64,000 nt of DNA. It comes from Siphonodentalium dalli. Taxonomy: Eukaryota > Mollusca > Scaphopoda > Gadilida > Siphonodentaliidae. Below the pieces are notes generated by a model that had not been told where the DNA came from, searched no databases, and saw only the letters and a list, made by a program, of their open reading frames with translations. Made by a program: the position numbers and the translations under genes. Where the stretch lies: positions 41,627,912-41,691,911 of the forward strand of contig CP136064.1 in the NCBI GenBank assembly GCA_032622095.1, written 5' to 3'. The stretch's first letter is position 1. Every line of letters starts with the position of its first letter. Shown piece after piece: positions 31,396 to 42,449 of the stretch.

Positions 31396-32299
31396 TGGCG
31401 CCACATTCACTAAATATCTCTGGAAAATAAGCGTTTCACGATCACTGTTCGCCTTAATAATTTTCTGGCCAACAGTCATATTATCATGCATGTATAGATC
31501 GATAGTTTATTATCGCCCTTTAAAGCGTATATAGTTTAGGTCGGGTATAAACGCCGGGTTCTTTATTCCGAAGGTTCTTTAGATTTTTTTGTTTCAGGGT
31601 GGTCTAAATTATGCCGTTTGCATTGTCTACTCAGAAAATTTTTCTCCGGGGAGGGCCCACGGACCCACCCCCCCCCCCCCTCATACGAGAGGGGGACACC
31701 CCCTCTCATCCTCTCCCCCGCTCGCCGCTATGCGGCTCGCAAATGGATTCTATATACATGTATATGACTATATATATGACGAACTGCCTTCTATATTGGT
31801 TGGCTATGGACTTGCTGCGTGACAGCTGTAAAATTGTGTTTTTTACAGTGATAAAGTTACTAGTATGCCCATAAACAAACTTGGTACTAAAATTAATCTT
31901 TATTGTACAACCTAATTGCATTAATTTGAGGAAAGCGGCTGTTTTTGTACATCTAGAGATCGATTAACCCACCCATACGAAGGTATCATGAAAATATTTG
32001 GGAACTATAGAAATCACCATGTTTGCCCGATCGTTCGTCCATCCATCCCAGATGGTTTCCGGATGATATCTTCAGTAATAATTAATGAAATTAAAAAATA
32101 TTTTGTTTGTTAGCTTATTGGTTCCTCTGAACCCTGCTGAATCTGAATAATACTCAGCATCGCCGATTGGCATTATTGCTAAGGGTTGTGAATCTTCCAG
32201 TTTATAGTGGTGTAGGCCAGGCTATTTACAACTTGTGACTTGGGTGTCATGTTATGTTCTTGCGTTGGTCATCTTCATTAACTCTTTATGGTCCCGTAC
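31396..32299. other. Spacer containing a G/C-rich dispersed repeat
   Basis: The 31636-31745 part (TCAGAAAATTTTTCTCCGGG, GGGCCCACGGACCCA, 13-C run, CTCGCCGCTATGCGGCTCGC) is copy 3 of the repeat at 12280 and 22150. The rest shows no gene. Confidence 0.5.
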
Positions 32300-32420
32300 C
32301 TGGATGGTCCGTTCCCCGGAGGGTACCTCCTTGTTCTTGTTGATGATAGTTCTTGGGAAGAGGCTGTATGTAACCCTTTCATGATGGGAGCTGCGCTGGT
32401 GCAGCATTAAAGATAAGCCA
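32300..32420. repeat. Fragment of the TTAACCCTTTCAT foldback family
   Basis: TAACCCTTTCATGATGGGAG, CTGCGCTGGTGCAGCATTAA, AGAT matches one terminus of the elements at 51128-51331 and 52768-53030; the other half is absent. Confidence 0.65.
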
Positions 32421-32923
32421 CCTTATTCGGGGATGTGTGGCCTAGCGGCCTTTTATTTCAATATTCCCTGCCACATTTTTTTGACAATTGTAGTACTCAT
32501 GAATTCTATAGATAATATACCCGATATATTTATTCAGGATAGTTTACACCTTCCACAGCAATACGTGAATAATATTCAATTGTGTGTAACAGCTAGCTTT
32601 CCACAGAACAATCAAACACAATGTACATGATGTATTGTGTCTTGTGGCTGAGGAGCCAAACGACCAATCATTTCAACTTCCAAATTATGTGTACGTATTT
32701 GGGAGGAGAGATATTAAAATCTAGTTAGGCAGATTCATTGACATAGTGCTGAAAAACATACACCTATTTTGATTTAGCAGTTTTTGTAGGAATGCGATAA
32801 ATGTGCGAGTTGCTACATGTAGGTATAATTCGAAACTTTATCGTTCAAAAACACCATTGCCTCCAATAGTCTAATAGTCCAAGTTTGCTCATGCATAAAC
32901 CAGCTAGTTATATCTGTACAGCG

Positions 32924-33020
32924 CAGTCCTCATAATTTGCTATGGCAATCCAAACTGGGCCATGGCAAAGGGTTGCCGTAGTGGATTGCCAAAGCTAAAC
33001 AATCTGAATTAAGAGGGCTG
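32924..33020. mobile_element. 97-bp MITE, CAGYCCTCATAATT family
   Basis: The ends CAGTCCTCATAATT and AATTAAGAGGGCTG are inverted copies. The interior has GGCCATGGCAAAGGGTTGCC and GGATTGCCAAAGC. Longer relatives occur at 35237-35365 and 36829-36962. Confidence 0.75.
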
Positions 33021-33040
33021 ACATCGTCTCGCTCTACATA

Positions 33041-33239
33041 CAGTAATGCTCTAATTAATCGACCTCTTAACCACAGCAGAATTATGGGTAACTTTTCAGG
33101 TTTTAGTCGGAAATATGGCTTGTTGCCATTCATCGGAAAGCTCTCGATGAATGGCAACAAGCCATATTTCCGACTAAATCCTGAAAAGTTACCCATAATT
33201 CTGCTGTGGTTAAGAGGTCGATTTATTAGAGCATTACTG
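33041..33239. mobile_element. 199-bp foldback MITE with TA flanks
   Basis: A near-perfect palindrome with arms of about 95 bp. CAGTAATGCTCTAATTAATC, CACAGCAGAATTATGGGTAA and TATGGCTTGTTGCCATTCAT pair with their complements around AAGCTCTCGATG. TA lies on both sides (33039-33040, 33240-33241), typical of mariner-like insertion. Confidence 0.9.
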
Positions 33240-33373
33240 TATATAACTAGCTGATCCTAGCTGGTTTACATGCGAGCAAACTTGGACTAAGCCTATAATT
33301 GTGTTGGGAAGATCAAAAAAGTGTTCGGGGGGAAGTTAAAGTAATTGGGAAAACGAAGCACTGCAAATACAGT

Positions 33374-33523
33374 CAAGCCTTGAAATAGTGTCTGTCATTT
33401 GCAGAATGAGGTCCCCAGAGGGTGAATTTAGTGATGCTACCCCCGCATAGCAGGCTAGCATCACCAAATTCACCCTCTGGGGACCTCATTCTGCAAATGA
33501 CAGACATACTATTTCAAGGCTTG
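33374..33523. mobile_element. Palindromic MITE (CAAGCCTTGAAATAG family), full copy
   Basis: CAAGCCTTGAAATAGTGTCT, GTCATTTGCAGAATGAGGTC and GTGAATTTAGTGATGCTA pair with their complements on the right. It lies about 265 bp upstream of the HGH1 start codon, so it could sit in the 5' region of that gene. Confidence 0.88.
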
Positions 33524-33789
33524 AGTACACTACCACGCAGTGTGGCATGCATTTTATGAGGATATTCACTGTTCGTTGTCATAATTTAGAGTCCTACATT
33601 ATCTAATCCCCTACAAAATTAATCAGTTAATAAGGTAATTTGTTCACTTCATTGGCAACAAGGAGACAGCAAATATTGGTAAAGAAATTAATATTTCAAT
33701 TGTTTATGATGATCCTCAAAATGTATTATTATATTCTTCAAACTTTACAGCGAATTTCTCTTGAAATTTCAGAACTGAACTAGTCTGCA
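33524..33789 (+). promoter_or_regulatory. HGH1: HGH1 5' flank with acceptor-like sites
   Basis: Pyrimidine-rich TATTATATTCTTCAAACTTTACAG ends at 33750 (written here as a tract, AG at 33749-33750), and a second TTGAAATTTCAG ends at 33772, 17 bases before the ATG. Either would suit a splice acceptor, suggesting a non-coding first exon further upstream. No TATA box or CpG-rich promoter was seen. Confidence 0.35.
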
Positions 33790-34453
33790 ATGGCTGAAGG
33801 GGTTCATCCCAAAGTGATCGAAGAACTGATTCAGTTTTTGACACCTGAAACCCGCACAGAACTGAAATTGAAAGCGACAGAGACTATTCTAGGCTTAACA
33901 GGCTCAACTGATGGTAAAGCTCTTTTCAAAGAAAATCGTGAAATTATAGATGGATTGCTTTCCCTGAAGTCAGATCTTAACAAGGATGTTCAGAAAAATG
34001 TGTTTGAGGCACTAGTCAACTTAACGGCAGATAAGTTGTTCGTTGATAAATTACTCGAGTCTTCAAATCATCCATCGTTGTGTGTGGATCTTCTGAGATA
34101 TGCAATAGATGCAGACAGTGTGAATGCTGATTTGGGACTCAAAGTGTTAAACAACATCACTCACCATGAACCTGGCGTTAATCATGTAAGCACGCAAATA
34201 GGTAATATTGCTGATATGAGTATTCGCCAGTTCTTCGATATCTTGTTTGACCTCACTTATAACAAAAACTCAGATTTGCATTTTCTTGCTGCTGTTTTGT
34301 CAAACCTATCACAAATCAAAGAGAATCGGACAGTTATTATGGCACAGGACAACAATATATTGAAGAGGATCCTCTCATTCATCAAGTTTGAAGGTTCGAT
34401 TGTTAGGAGGAGAGGAGCAGCTGGTATTGTTCATAACTGCTGTTTTGATACAG
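33790..34453 (+). CDS. HGH1: HGH1 exon 1
   Basis: It starts at the first ATG of the frame (MAEGVHPKVIEELIQFL) and ends GATACAG before donor GTAGGT. The 664 bases leave phase 1; the split codon becomes Glu-222 with exon 2. Confidence 0.95.
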
Positions 34454-37400
34454 GTAGGTAACCAGGTGTAAATTATACGAATTTGTTTTCTCCAAAGATT
34501 TTAACTTCACATCTTAAAAGCTGTGTATTTATCTGATTGCATGGTCCCTTTATTATTCCTATTTGCACAATGGAAGCACATGCTTTTATTTGGCTGTTGC
34601 TTGTTCTGTATTTTTGTATTTTAATGTTCGTTGAATGTATCCAAAATCATACACAAAGAACCCTCGAAAATAAAATGAAAAAATAAAATAAATTGAAAAC
34701 ACTGCCTGCCCGGCCATGTATTTTTTGGCCTGGCTAGGGGGAACACAGCTTCCATTTATTTTGGCATTAGCAGGCGATGGTTAAGATTATTTCATGACAT
34801 AGTGTAAACTAAATATAGCTTTGAGACTTAAATATACAGCATGACGTCACCATACACAAAGCGCTATGTCGTCTGCAGTTTTGATTTACAATTGCGACGT
34901 GCTACCATTTAATTCCATCAGCCTATATTAGTTTATGTTTACTCTCCACTTAATTAAATAAGCATTAGCGGATCTAGTAGGTTCTAGTAGGTCCTACGCT
35001 TTTGAGTTTGGAATTTAATAATCTTGTAGAATTAAGGGATATCAAATTAAACTTTTATTCACTTTATAATTGAAGGCCTACACAGATAAAATTGCGTTAA
35101 TAGAAGTGTTTACTTGTGTGTAACATCATCAACTTACGGGGAATAATGTCATGTCATAGATTTAAGTGTTATGGCTATATCTACGGCACCGGAAATGGAC
35201 CACAGACTTTCCTTTATTATTGTACTATTGTAAACTCAGCCCTCATAATTGGCTACAGCAATCAGCAACGATGATTCGTCGATGAAGCCATTTGCTGAAG
35301 TAAACTGGGCCATGGCAAATGGTTGCCGTAGCGGATTGCCAAACCCAAACAACCTGAATTAAGAGTGCACCTGCGATTATGACGTCTGTCGGACCTTTTT
35401 TTGTTTGAGTTATCCCCCTTTTTCGACTTAGAATTTTTTCGCAACATGTATACTTTTGTCCGAGCTTTTATTCCTACATTTTTAGGTCATTTTTTTTAAA
35501 ACGTGGCACAGATATTTAGTACCATGGGAACTTGTGCACCTGCGATTATGACGTCTGTCCGACATTTTTTGGTGGAGTTATCCCCCTATTCGACTTTTTT
35601 TTTTTGCAACATGCATAATTTTGTCCGAGCTTTTATTCCTACATTTTTCTTTGAAATCTTTCAATGTTTTTTAATCTTGGCACTGATATTTAGTACCATG
35701 CGAACCTGTGCACCTGCGATTATGACGTCTGTCCGACATTTTTTGTGTGGAGTTATTCCCCTTTTCGACTTTTTTTTTTTGCAACATGCATAATTTTGTC
35801 CGAGCTTTTATTCCTACATTTTTCTTTGAAATCTTTCAATGTTTTTTAATCTTGGCACTGATATTTAGTACCATGCGAACCTGTGCACCTGCGATTATGA
35901 CGTCTGTCCGACATTTTTTGTGTGGAGTTATTCCCCTTTTTCGACTTAGAATTTTTTTCGCAACATGCATAATTTTGTCCAAGCTTTTATTCCTACATTT
36001 TTCGGTCAATAGGTTTAAGATTAGGGTTATGGTTGTACACCTGCAATGGGAACTGTTATTTTATTATTTTAACTAAATGTTTACTGACATGTGAAACATC
36101 TTAATATTTTTAAAACGGGGGTATCTGTAGTTCCATTGGGACAGTCACACCTCTAGTTCCTATTTGCACAATGGAAGCACATGCTTTTATTTGGGTGTTG
36201 CTTGTTCTGTATTTTTGTATTTTAATATTCGTTGAATGTATCCAAAATCATACACAAAGAACCCTCGAAAATAAAATGAAAAAATAAAATAAATTGAAAA
36301 CACTGCCTGCCCGCCCATGTATTTTTTTGGCCTGGCTAGGGGGAACACAGCTTCCATTTATTTTGGCATTAGCAGGCGATGGTTAAGATTATTTCATGAC
36401 ATAGTGTAAACTAAATATAGCTCTGAGACTTATATATAAGCATGACGTCACCATACACAAAGCGCTATGTCGTCTGCAGTTTTGATTTACAATTGCGACG
36501 TGCTACCATTTAATTCCATCAGCTTATATTAGTTTATGTTTACTCTCCACTTAATTAAATAAGCATTAGCGGATCTAGTAGGTCCTACGCTTTTGAGTTT
36601 GGAATTTAATAATCTGCTAGAATAAAGGGATATCAAATTAAATTTTTTATTCACTTTATAATTGAAGGCCTACACAGATAAAATTGCGTTAATAGAAGTG
36701 TTTACTTGTGTGTCACATCAGCAACTTACGGGGAATAATGTCATGTCATAGATTTAAGTGTTAGGGCTATATCTACGGCACCGGAAATGGACCACAGACT
36801 TTCCTTTATTATTGTACTATTGTAAACTCAGCCCTCATAATTGGCTACAGCAATCAGCAACGATGATTCGTCGATGAAGCCATTTGCTGAAGAAAACTGG
36901 GCCATGGCAAATGGTTGCCGTAGCGGATTGCCAAAGCCAAACAACCTGAATTAAGAGGGCTGCAAACTATGTAAAGGATATAAATGAGGGAGCGGAGTTC
37001 AAATATATATATCGTTTGTTCTTAGACCCCGAAGCCACGACAAATAGTTTTCGCGGCTGGCTCAACCAAATTCGTGGCTGGTTAGCTAGCTAAGCCAGCT
37101 CAGTCGTCGTGACGTTCATGGCTGATGAAATATGGTGGTTCAGCCGGCTGAGACATTCAGTGATCATTCAGCGTATTTTCATTTCCGAAATTTTCATAAT
37201 TCCCGGTTTTAGCATTTGTTATGAACCTGCAGAATTACAGATCACGCTTGCTCTTTTTTGTGTTGGGCTGTTCCATTATGGCAAAAATACACGGAAGGAC
37301 TGGCATGGATGTACTATGTAGTTTCCCATCTAATCGGTATAAGTTACATTGGGCCAAAGAAAAAAGATTTTTTTTTCACTGTATTTGCATCTAATGCTCA

Positions 37401-40400
37401 TAAATATTGATGATCATTAGTGTGCAAAACACATAGTTTCTAACATATCCCTGTGATAAGTGACAATGAAGTGACAGTTGTCTCAAAAGCCCCAGGTGTG
37501 TGATGGGTTGTGGATTGATGGGCATGATTTTAGCAATTTTATTTTCCTGACAGTGGATCTCATGCCTGCTTTATGCCTTGTAATGTTTGGGACTTATGGA
37601 ACATAGGAACACTATCAACAGACATGGTTGGTGTGTATCTGTATATATACATGTATAGAGGTTATCACCACATATGTTAGGGGTACAGCTACTGTTTCCA
37701 AAAACCAGGCATGCTAGTTTGGGTGTACTGGCTACTTCCAGACAATGGGATGTAGTCGTCACAATACAAGTACGGTATAATGGCGGTATTATGGGTAAAA
37801 TTCTTATTAAAAGTTAGTGACATAAATTTCATACCAAGTTTATAGCCAAATTTATGAAAATGTGGTATGTGAATAATAAACATACTTAAGCATGAAGTAA
37901 GTTTGATCTTTTATCAATCTTAATGTATATTTCCACTGTGTTGATCAAGTAATACTTTCCCCACAATACGAGTTGGCATTTTATGTCACTTCTGTCGAGG
38001 TAGTTCAATATTTCTGCAGCTGGATAAAAAATTAAAAAATTAAATTTCCCCACCTACCTACCCTAATTTTTTCGCTCCGTTAGCGGAAGCATACAATCTT
38101 TTTTTTGGCCTCATGATATAATACATGTATTTGAAACTACTTTCTCTGGTCTTCTGCAGGTTATGTGTATATATTGACAAATGCCAGCGATGTCTGAGAG
38201 CGAGTCGTGTCGAAATAATCCAATTATACTTTAACCCTTTCAATACTGAATGTATTCTCCCATTCAGTTATGTAATAGCATGCATTGAAATAGTCTATTC
38301 CACATTGGGAGGCCTGGGTGTTCTGATAATATAACAACCCTATCGTGTCCATGCGAGTATACCAATATTAGGCAATATGGTATTTCCTTGTGATTCGCAG
38401 TACAGTTGTGCTTGACATATAAGCCCATGCATGCGGCTCAACCATTTTATAATTCCGGCGGCGGAGATGTTTTCATGTGGCTTAGAGCCCGAAGCCGCCG
38501 TCGCACGCCGCCGCCGCCAGCCATATTGGCCACAAGCCGCCACCAGCCGTATTATCTCTACGCCAGCCACATAAAAAAATATCCGCCGCCGGAATTGTCA
38601 AATGGCTGAGCCGCAGTCATGGGCATATATGTCAAGCACAACTTCACTGTGAATCGCAAAGAACTAAACCACATTGCCCATATTTGTATATGTATTCGCA
38701 AGGACTCGGCATGGTTGTTATATTTTATTAGAACACCCGGGCCTCTCAATGTGAAATAGACTATTCCAATGAATGCTTTCACAAAACTGAATGGGAGAAT
38801 CCGTTCAGTATTGAAAGGGTTAAAGTATAAATTGTTGATTTCGACACGACTCAGTCTCAGACATGCCTGGAATTTGTCAATATATGCATATAACCTGTAG
38901 AAGGGAATAGAAAATAGTTTGAAATATTATATCATTAGGACCTACTATCGGATTCATCATTCAATGATGCATGCCAGTGATGCTATAGCAGTCTGAAGTC
39001 GACAAAACTTCCAATGTTACTTATACCGATTAGATGGGAAACTACACAGTACAGCCATGCCAGTCCTTCGTGTATTTTTGCCATATTGGAAAAGCTCAAC
39101 ACCAAAAAGAGCACATGTGGTCTGAGATTCTACGGGTTCACCACAAACGCTAAAACAAACGGGGTCTATAACCGGGGATTATGAAAATACGCTGATTGAT
39201 AATGTCTCAGCCGGCTGAGCCGCCATATTTCTTCAGCCACGAACATCGCGACTGAGCCAGCTTAGCTAGCTAACCAGCCACGAAATTGGTTGAGCCATCC
39301 GCGAAAACCATTTGTCGTGGCTTCGGGGTCTAATGTGGCTGGCATTAGAGATAATATGGCTGGCGGCAGCTTGTGGCCAATATGGGTGGTGTGCATTGTG
39401 GCTTCGTGCTCTACTTGTTCTCATAATTTTATGCTTACAGAATTCCATAATTGGCTCCTAAGTGAGGATGTTGATATTCTCCCTCATCTCTTACTTCCGC
39501 TGGCTGGTCCGGACGAGTTTGACAATGAGGATACAGAGAAGCTTCCTGAAGATCTACAGTACCTTCCACCTGATAAACAGAGGGAACCCGATCCGAAAAT
39601 CAGGAGGCTATTCATTCAATCAGTTCATCAGGTCAGTTATTTATAGACACAGAAAGAGCTTTCATTGCCTACTGATGTTTGACCAACATATATTCATTGT
39701 TAACTCAAAATCATTTTAAATGCAAGTGAAATGTTCAAATGAAATTGACAGGATGGAAGTATAAAGCGAAAGGTTTTGTTGACAAACTTCACCTAGTGAC
39801 GTGATTTGATATGTCTGTTGAATATCTGTCATATTGCCCCGTCGAAAACTTATGGATGTCTATATATTATCAGACATCGAAGTGATATCTAAGGTATCAA
39901 AACTTAAGTAAATATCATGATTATTACATGTATCACCAAAATTAGCAAAGACTGCAAACAGTGTGTCTGTCATTTGCAGAATGAGGTCCCCAGAGGGTGA
40001 ATTTAGTGACACTATCCCGCACAGTGGGCTGGCATAACCAAATTTACCCTCTGGAGACCTCATTCTGCTTAGGCCTCAACTGCTATGGGAGACCTAGCAT
40101 CCGATTTTGAAGTTTACGCATTAGTCACCTCAATTATACAATTTATCTTCTGCAAATTAGGGGATATAGAAACTGAACAGAAGGGAAAAATTTACTAAAA
40201 ACAATGTTAAATTGAGACGATAGATAATTCCCAGAAGATGAGGTCTAAATAGAATGAGGTCCCCAGAGGGTGAATTTGGTGATGCTAGCCCTCTATGCAG
40301 GATAGCGTCACTAAATTCACCATCTAGGACCTCATTCTGCAAATGACAGATAAACTATTAGCAAGCTTGAAAGACGCCTGTGTTTAAAGCTGAGAACTGA

Positions 40401-41296
40401 ACCATGAATGCTCAACCTACACTGTGTAACTTACTCCAAGATAAATTAGTTTAAAGTTGCATAATTGTCCAACTTCCTCCAATATCAGTTTGTTTATGCA
40501 AAACTTGGTTGCAAGCGACCGATTTAAAAATTTACACAATTTTTTCAATTAAAACATTTGGGAATTTATATACACATCACCATCATGTCATCAGGTGTTC
40601 GGCAGCATTACTGGTAGGTATTAAGTGTTGAACAGTTAATTAACAATGACACTCAATTAGAAAGTCTATATTCCACTGAATCAACAATTTTCCATATTTG
40701 TTATTACACAGTTGTAATTGTAAACACATGTGTTTGTGTGACCAATTACTGGAAAATAAAACAGAGCCACACCAATGTGGGAAATAGTTCATTGAGTATC
40801 ATCTTCATTTCCACCCATATGCTGCAACGTTGGAAATATACTCATTTGCGAGTCACTTTGAAAGGATATATTTGTCATCAATATCATACTAAGTGCCACC
40901 AGATAGTGTTATATTCCAATTAATTTACTGAGCTGATTCTCACAATGTAATTATCTGAAGGGAACCATGTCACTTTCAACCGAATCATTAGTTCAGCAGC
41001 CAACTGACCCAGTGCATGCCAAGGGGATCATTAAATCTCACAATATTAACAACTTTGTATGATTTCAGCTTTGTGCCCTGAAGAAAGGAAGAATGTTCAT
41101 CAAAGAGAAGAACACGTACATAATAATGCGGGAGTTCCACAAATGGGAAACAGATGAGAAAAACAACCAAGCAATCTTCAACCTGATAGACATTCTAATA
41201 CAAGATGAGCCGCCAGATGATATGTCTAATCTAAAGACAATAGACATACCCGAGAATATTGTTGATAAGTTTAATAAGGAAGATAATAAAGAATAA
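33790..41296 (+). CDS. HGH1: HGH1 homolog (eEF2-folding cochaperone), three coding exons
   Basis: Exons 33790-34453, 39441-39631 and 41069-41296 splice GT-AG into 360 residues; human HGH1 has 390. Exon 1 gives an alpha-helical ARM-like fold with FEALVNLTADK, AAVLSNLSQIKENRT and IVHNCCFDT. Residues 222-276 carry the family hallmark: EFHNWLL, DVDILPHLLLPLAGP, LPEDLQYLPPDKQREPDPKI. The C-terminus has YIIMREFHKWE and LIDILIQDEPPDDM. The human protein aligns across all three junctions without gaps around them. HGH1 is cytosolic; it binds the chaperonin TRiC/CCT and assists folding of elongation factor 2. No stops or frameshifts are seen, so the gene looks functional despite an intron 1 full of transposons. 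An AATAAA overlaps the stop codon. Confidence 0.95.
34556..35365 (+). repeat. Direct repeat, left copy (810 bp)
   Basis: It begins TTCCTATTTGCACAATGGAA and ends AACCTGAATTAAGAG. It is repeated almost identically from 36157, including GCCTGGCTAGGGGGAACACA and ATGACGTCACCATACACAAA. Its last 129 bp are a CAGCCCTCATAATT MITE truncated at its right end. Confidence 0.9.
35366..36156 (+). mobile_element. Helitron-like element with tandem core, 5' end missing
   Basis: Four units of about 170-176 bp start GTGCACCTGCGATTATGACG and contain TTGTCCGAGCTTTTATTCCT and AATCTTGGCACTGATATTTA. The 3' end is a TTCCATTGGGACAG hairpin region, TCACACCT, CTAG (36153-36156) then T, as in the copy at 8715. No 5' TC terminus is visible where it meets the left direct repeat. 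Repetitive FFCNMHNFVRAFIPTFF-type ORFs are artefacts of the tandem units. Confidence 0.7.
36157..36962 (+). repeat. Direct repeat, right copy, ending in an intact MITE
   Basis: It matches 34556-35365 with a few small indels. Its end is the complete 134-bp MITE 36829-36962 (CAGCCCTCATAATT to AATTAAGAGGGCTG), so the right copy preserves the original end that the left copy lost. Confidence 0.88.
37022..39332. mobile_element. 2.3-kb foldback element derived from the hAT at 29664
   Basis: The left arm begins TTAGACCCCGAAGCCACGAC and the right arm ends with its complement at 39332. Arms contain GTGGCTGGTTAGCTAGCTAA, ACCCTTTCAATACTGAATG and AATATGGCTGGCGG-type sequence from the hAT terminal region at 29664-30520. 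The left arm is interrupted at 37346-38105 by unrelated sequence. The right arm is continuous (about 38550-39332). The centre near 38500 is GC-rich (GCCGCC runs). Confidence 0.82.
39333..39413 (+). repeat. Direct fragment of the hAT terminal region beside HGH1 exon 2
   Basis: AATGTGGCTGGCATTAGAGA, TAATATGGCTGGCGGCAGCT and GTGGCCAATATGGGTGG match 30443-30535 in direct orientation. It ends about 27 bases before the exon 2 acceptor. Confidence 0.75.
39441..39631 (+). CDS. HGH1: HGH1 exon 2
   Basis: Acceptor TTTATGCTTACAG precedes AATTCC and donor GTCAGT follows CATCAG. The 191 bases encode residues 222-285 with the DILPHLLLPLAGP and LQYLPPDKQREPD hallmarks, ending in phase 0. Confidence 0.94.
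39963..40345. mobile_element. Two GAATGAGGTCCCCAGAGG palindromes with linking sequence, HGH1 intron 2
   Basis: One palindrome at 39963-40071 and another at 40252-40345 are joined by GGGAGACCTAGCATC...GGGGATATAGAAACT sequence. That linker reappears beside the truncated copy at 58378-58590, so a longer parent element contained all of it. Confidence 0.75.
40346..41068. other. HGH1: Remainder of HGH1 intron 2
   Basis: AT-rich, no repeat boundary or exon recognised. The acceptor TTGTATGATTTCAG closes the intron. Confidence 0.6.
41069..41296 (+). CDS. HGH1: HGH1 exon 3 and stop
   Basis: 228 bases in phase 0 encode LCALKKGRMFIKEKNTYIIM, REFHKWETDEKNNQ, DEPPDDMSNL and VPEN-like DIPENIVDKFNKEDNKE, then TAA. 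AATAAA hexamers lie at 41285-41290 and 41292-41297, the second overlapping the stop. Confidence 0.94.
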   Translation, partial: LCALKKGRMFIKEKNTYIIMREFHKWETDEKNNQAIFNLIDILIQDEPPDDMSNLKTIDIPENIVDKFNKEDNKE

Positions 41297-41391
41297 AGTA
41301 TATACTGAAATTTCTTGGATTGATAATCATTATTAGCCAGGCTTTGCATTTTGACAGGGCCTACAGGCTCAAGCCTTATAACTCTGTTTAA

Positions 41392-42449
41392 AGGCCCACT
41401 TACTTTTCGAACCCCCAGATCACATTATATAAAATACTAGCAGATTAGCCCGCCACTGGCAGGATTGGTCCCATGGCTTTGGTCGATCCATTAATTTTAG
41501 TTTTTCAAGGTAACCCCGTACAGGCACCTTGAACACGCTAACCCGACAAAAATATTCCCCGTCCCGGGTTGACCATACATAAAAAAAATTCACGTCGATG
41601 TCACCGCATGCCCAAGGTCATTTGTGGGTACCTGTTTCAAGGTCACCTCGGACAGACAAACTGACCCGACGAAAATCTCCCCCGTCCCTTGGAAGCCCTA
41701 AGTATGAAATTTCGTCTCGATATCCCCTGTTTCCGAGACGGTCGATTGAGCCGTATTTATACTCCTGTAAATAAACGACACCGCAGATACGAACGCTCTT
41801 TAATCATCAACCCATTAACCCATCAATTCCAACGACGGTGGCAGGGCGAAGGGTGAAGGAGTGGTCGGATGTTCTCAGAAGCGGTCCGTGGCTTTTTACC
41901 CTTAAATAGCAAGTTTGGTCTCAATTGGTCGAGCCGTTTTCGAGACTATAAAGGAGAAAGGATATACACACGGAAGTCTCAAAATATATAGTAGATATGC
42001 CATATTATATACCATTTAAAAGAGGAAGCTCCAAAACATTGTATTAACATATCCGGTGTAATAATAAACTTCGAAAATGTAGTTTTTTTTTAGGTACCAA
42101 TGTGTTTGCTGTGCTTAAGTTTCATCTGGACTGTACTGAACGTCTATTATTTTCAATGGAAGGGGAATAACTCTATATCTTTGCAATTAAATTCACCATC
42201 TCTCACTACAATCTTAGTTGAATTCTGTTGCATTCTGGGAGTGAAACGGGAGAAATGTTTCTATGTTTTCATCTATTTTACATACTCTATGTAATGGGCA
42301 CCTTCTGAGACACAGATGTTCCAAATGGTTATTCATTTTAGTATTTTAATCATATTTTAATCATATTTTATATCATAGATTGTTTCTAAAACCGTTTATC
42401 AAAGCACTATAAAAAAAATAATCTGTGATTCGAAAATTAAGTGGGCCTT
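41392..42449. mobile_element. TTAA-flanked TIR element (AAGGCCCACTTA) hosting Helitron H4
   Basis: The left end is AGGCCCACTTACTTTTCGAA and the right end is the complement of AAGGCCCACTTAATTTTCGA, each bordered by TTAA (41388-41391, 42450-42453). TTAA targets are the piggyBac signature. The interior beyond the nested Helitron has no transposase. It starts under 100 bp after the HGH1 stop. Confidence 0.78.
41437..41995 (-). mobile_element. Complete non-autonomous Helitron (H4), 559 bp
   Basis: On the minus strand it starts TCTACTATATATTTTGAGAC and ends TGCCAGTGGCGGGCTAATCT, G, CTAG, then T. It is the intact relative of the split Helitron H3. Confidence 0.8.

Larger units (their letters stand above)
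34454..39440 (+). other. HGH1: HGH1 intron 1, 4987 bp, built largely of mobile DNA
   Basis: In order it holds a direct-repeated 0.8-kb block (34556-35365 and 36157-36956), a Helitron-like element (35366-36156), the foldback hAT derivative (37022-39332) and a further direct copy of the hAT terminal region (39333-39413). Only the first 100 bp and last 30 bp appear free of recognisable repeats. Confidence 0.8.

Noticed and set aside
35503-36076. Repeated FVRAFIPTFF-type ORFs as a coding repeat protein
   Set aside because: The same peptides arise wherever the 170-bp Helitron core recurs (also 8797-8982 and 10455-10772), in different frames and strands.
34556-36962. LTR retrotransposon with 0.8-kb LTRs
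   Set aside because: The repeats lack TG...CA ends, the 0.8-kb interior is Helitron-like tandem sequence, and there is no primer-binding site, gag or pol.
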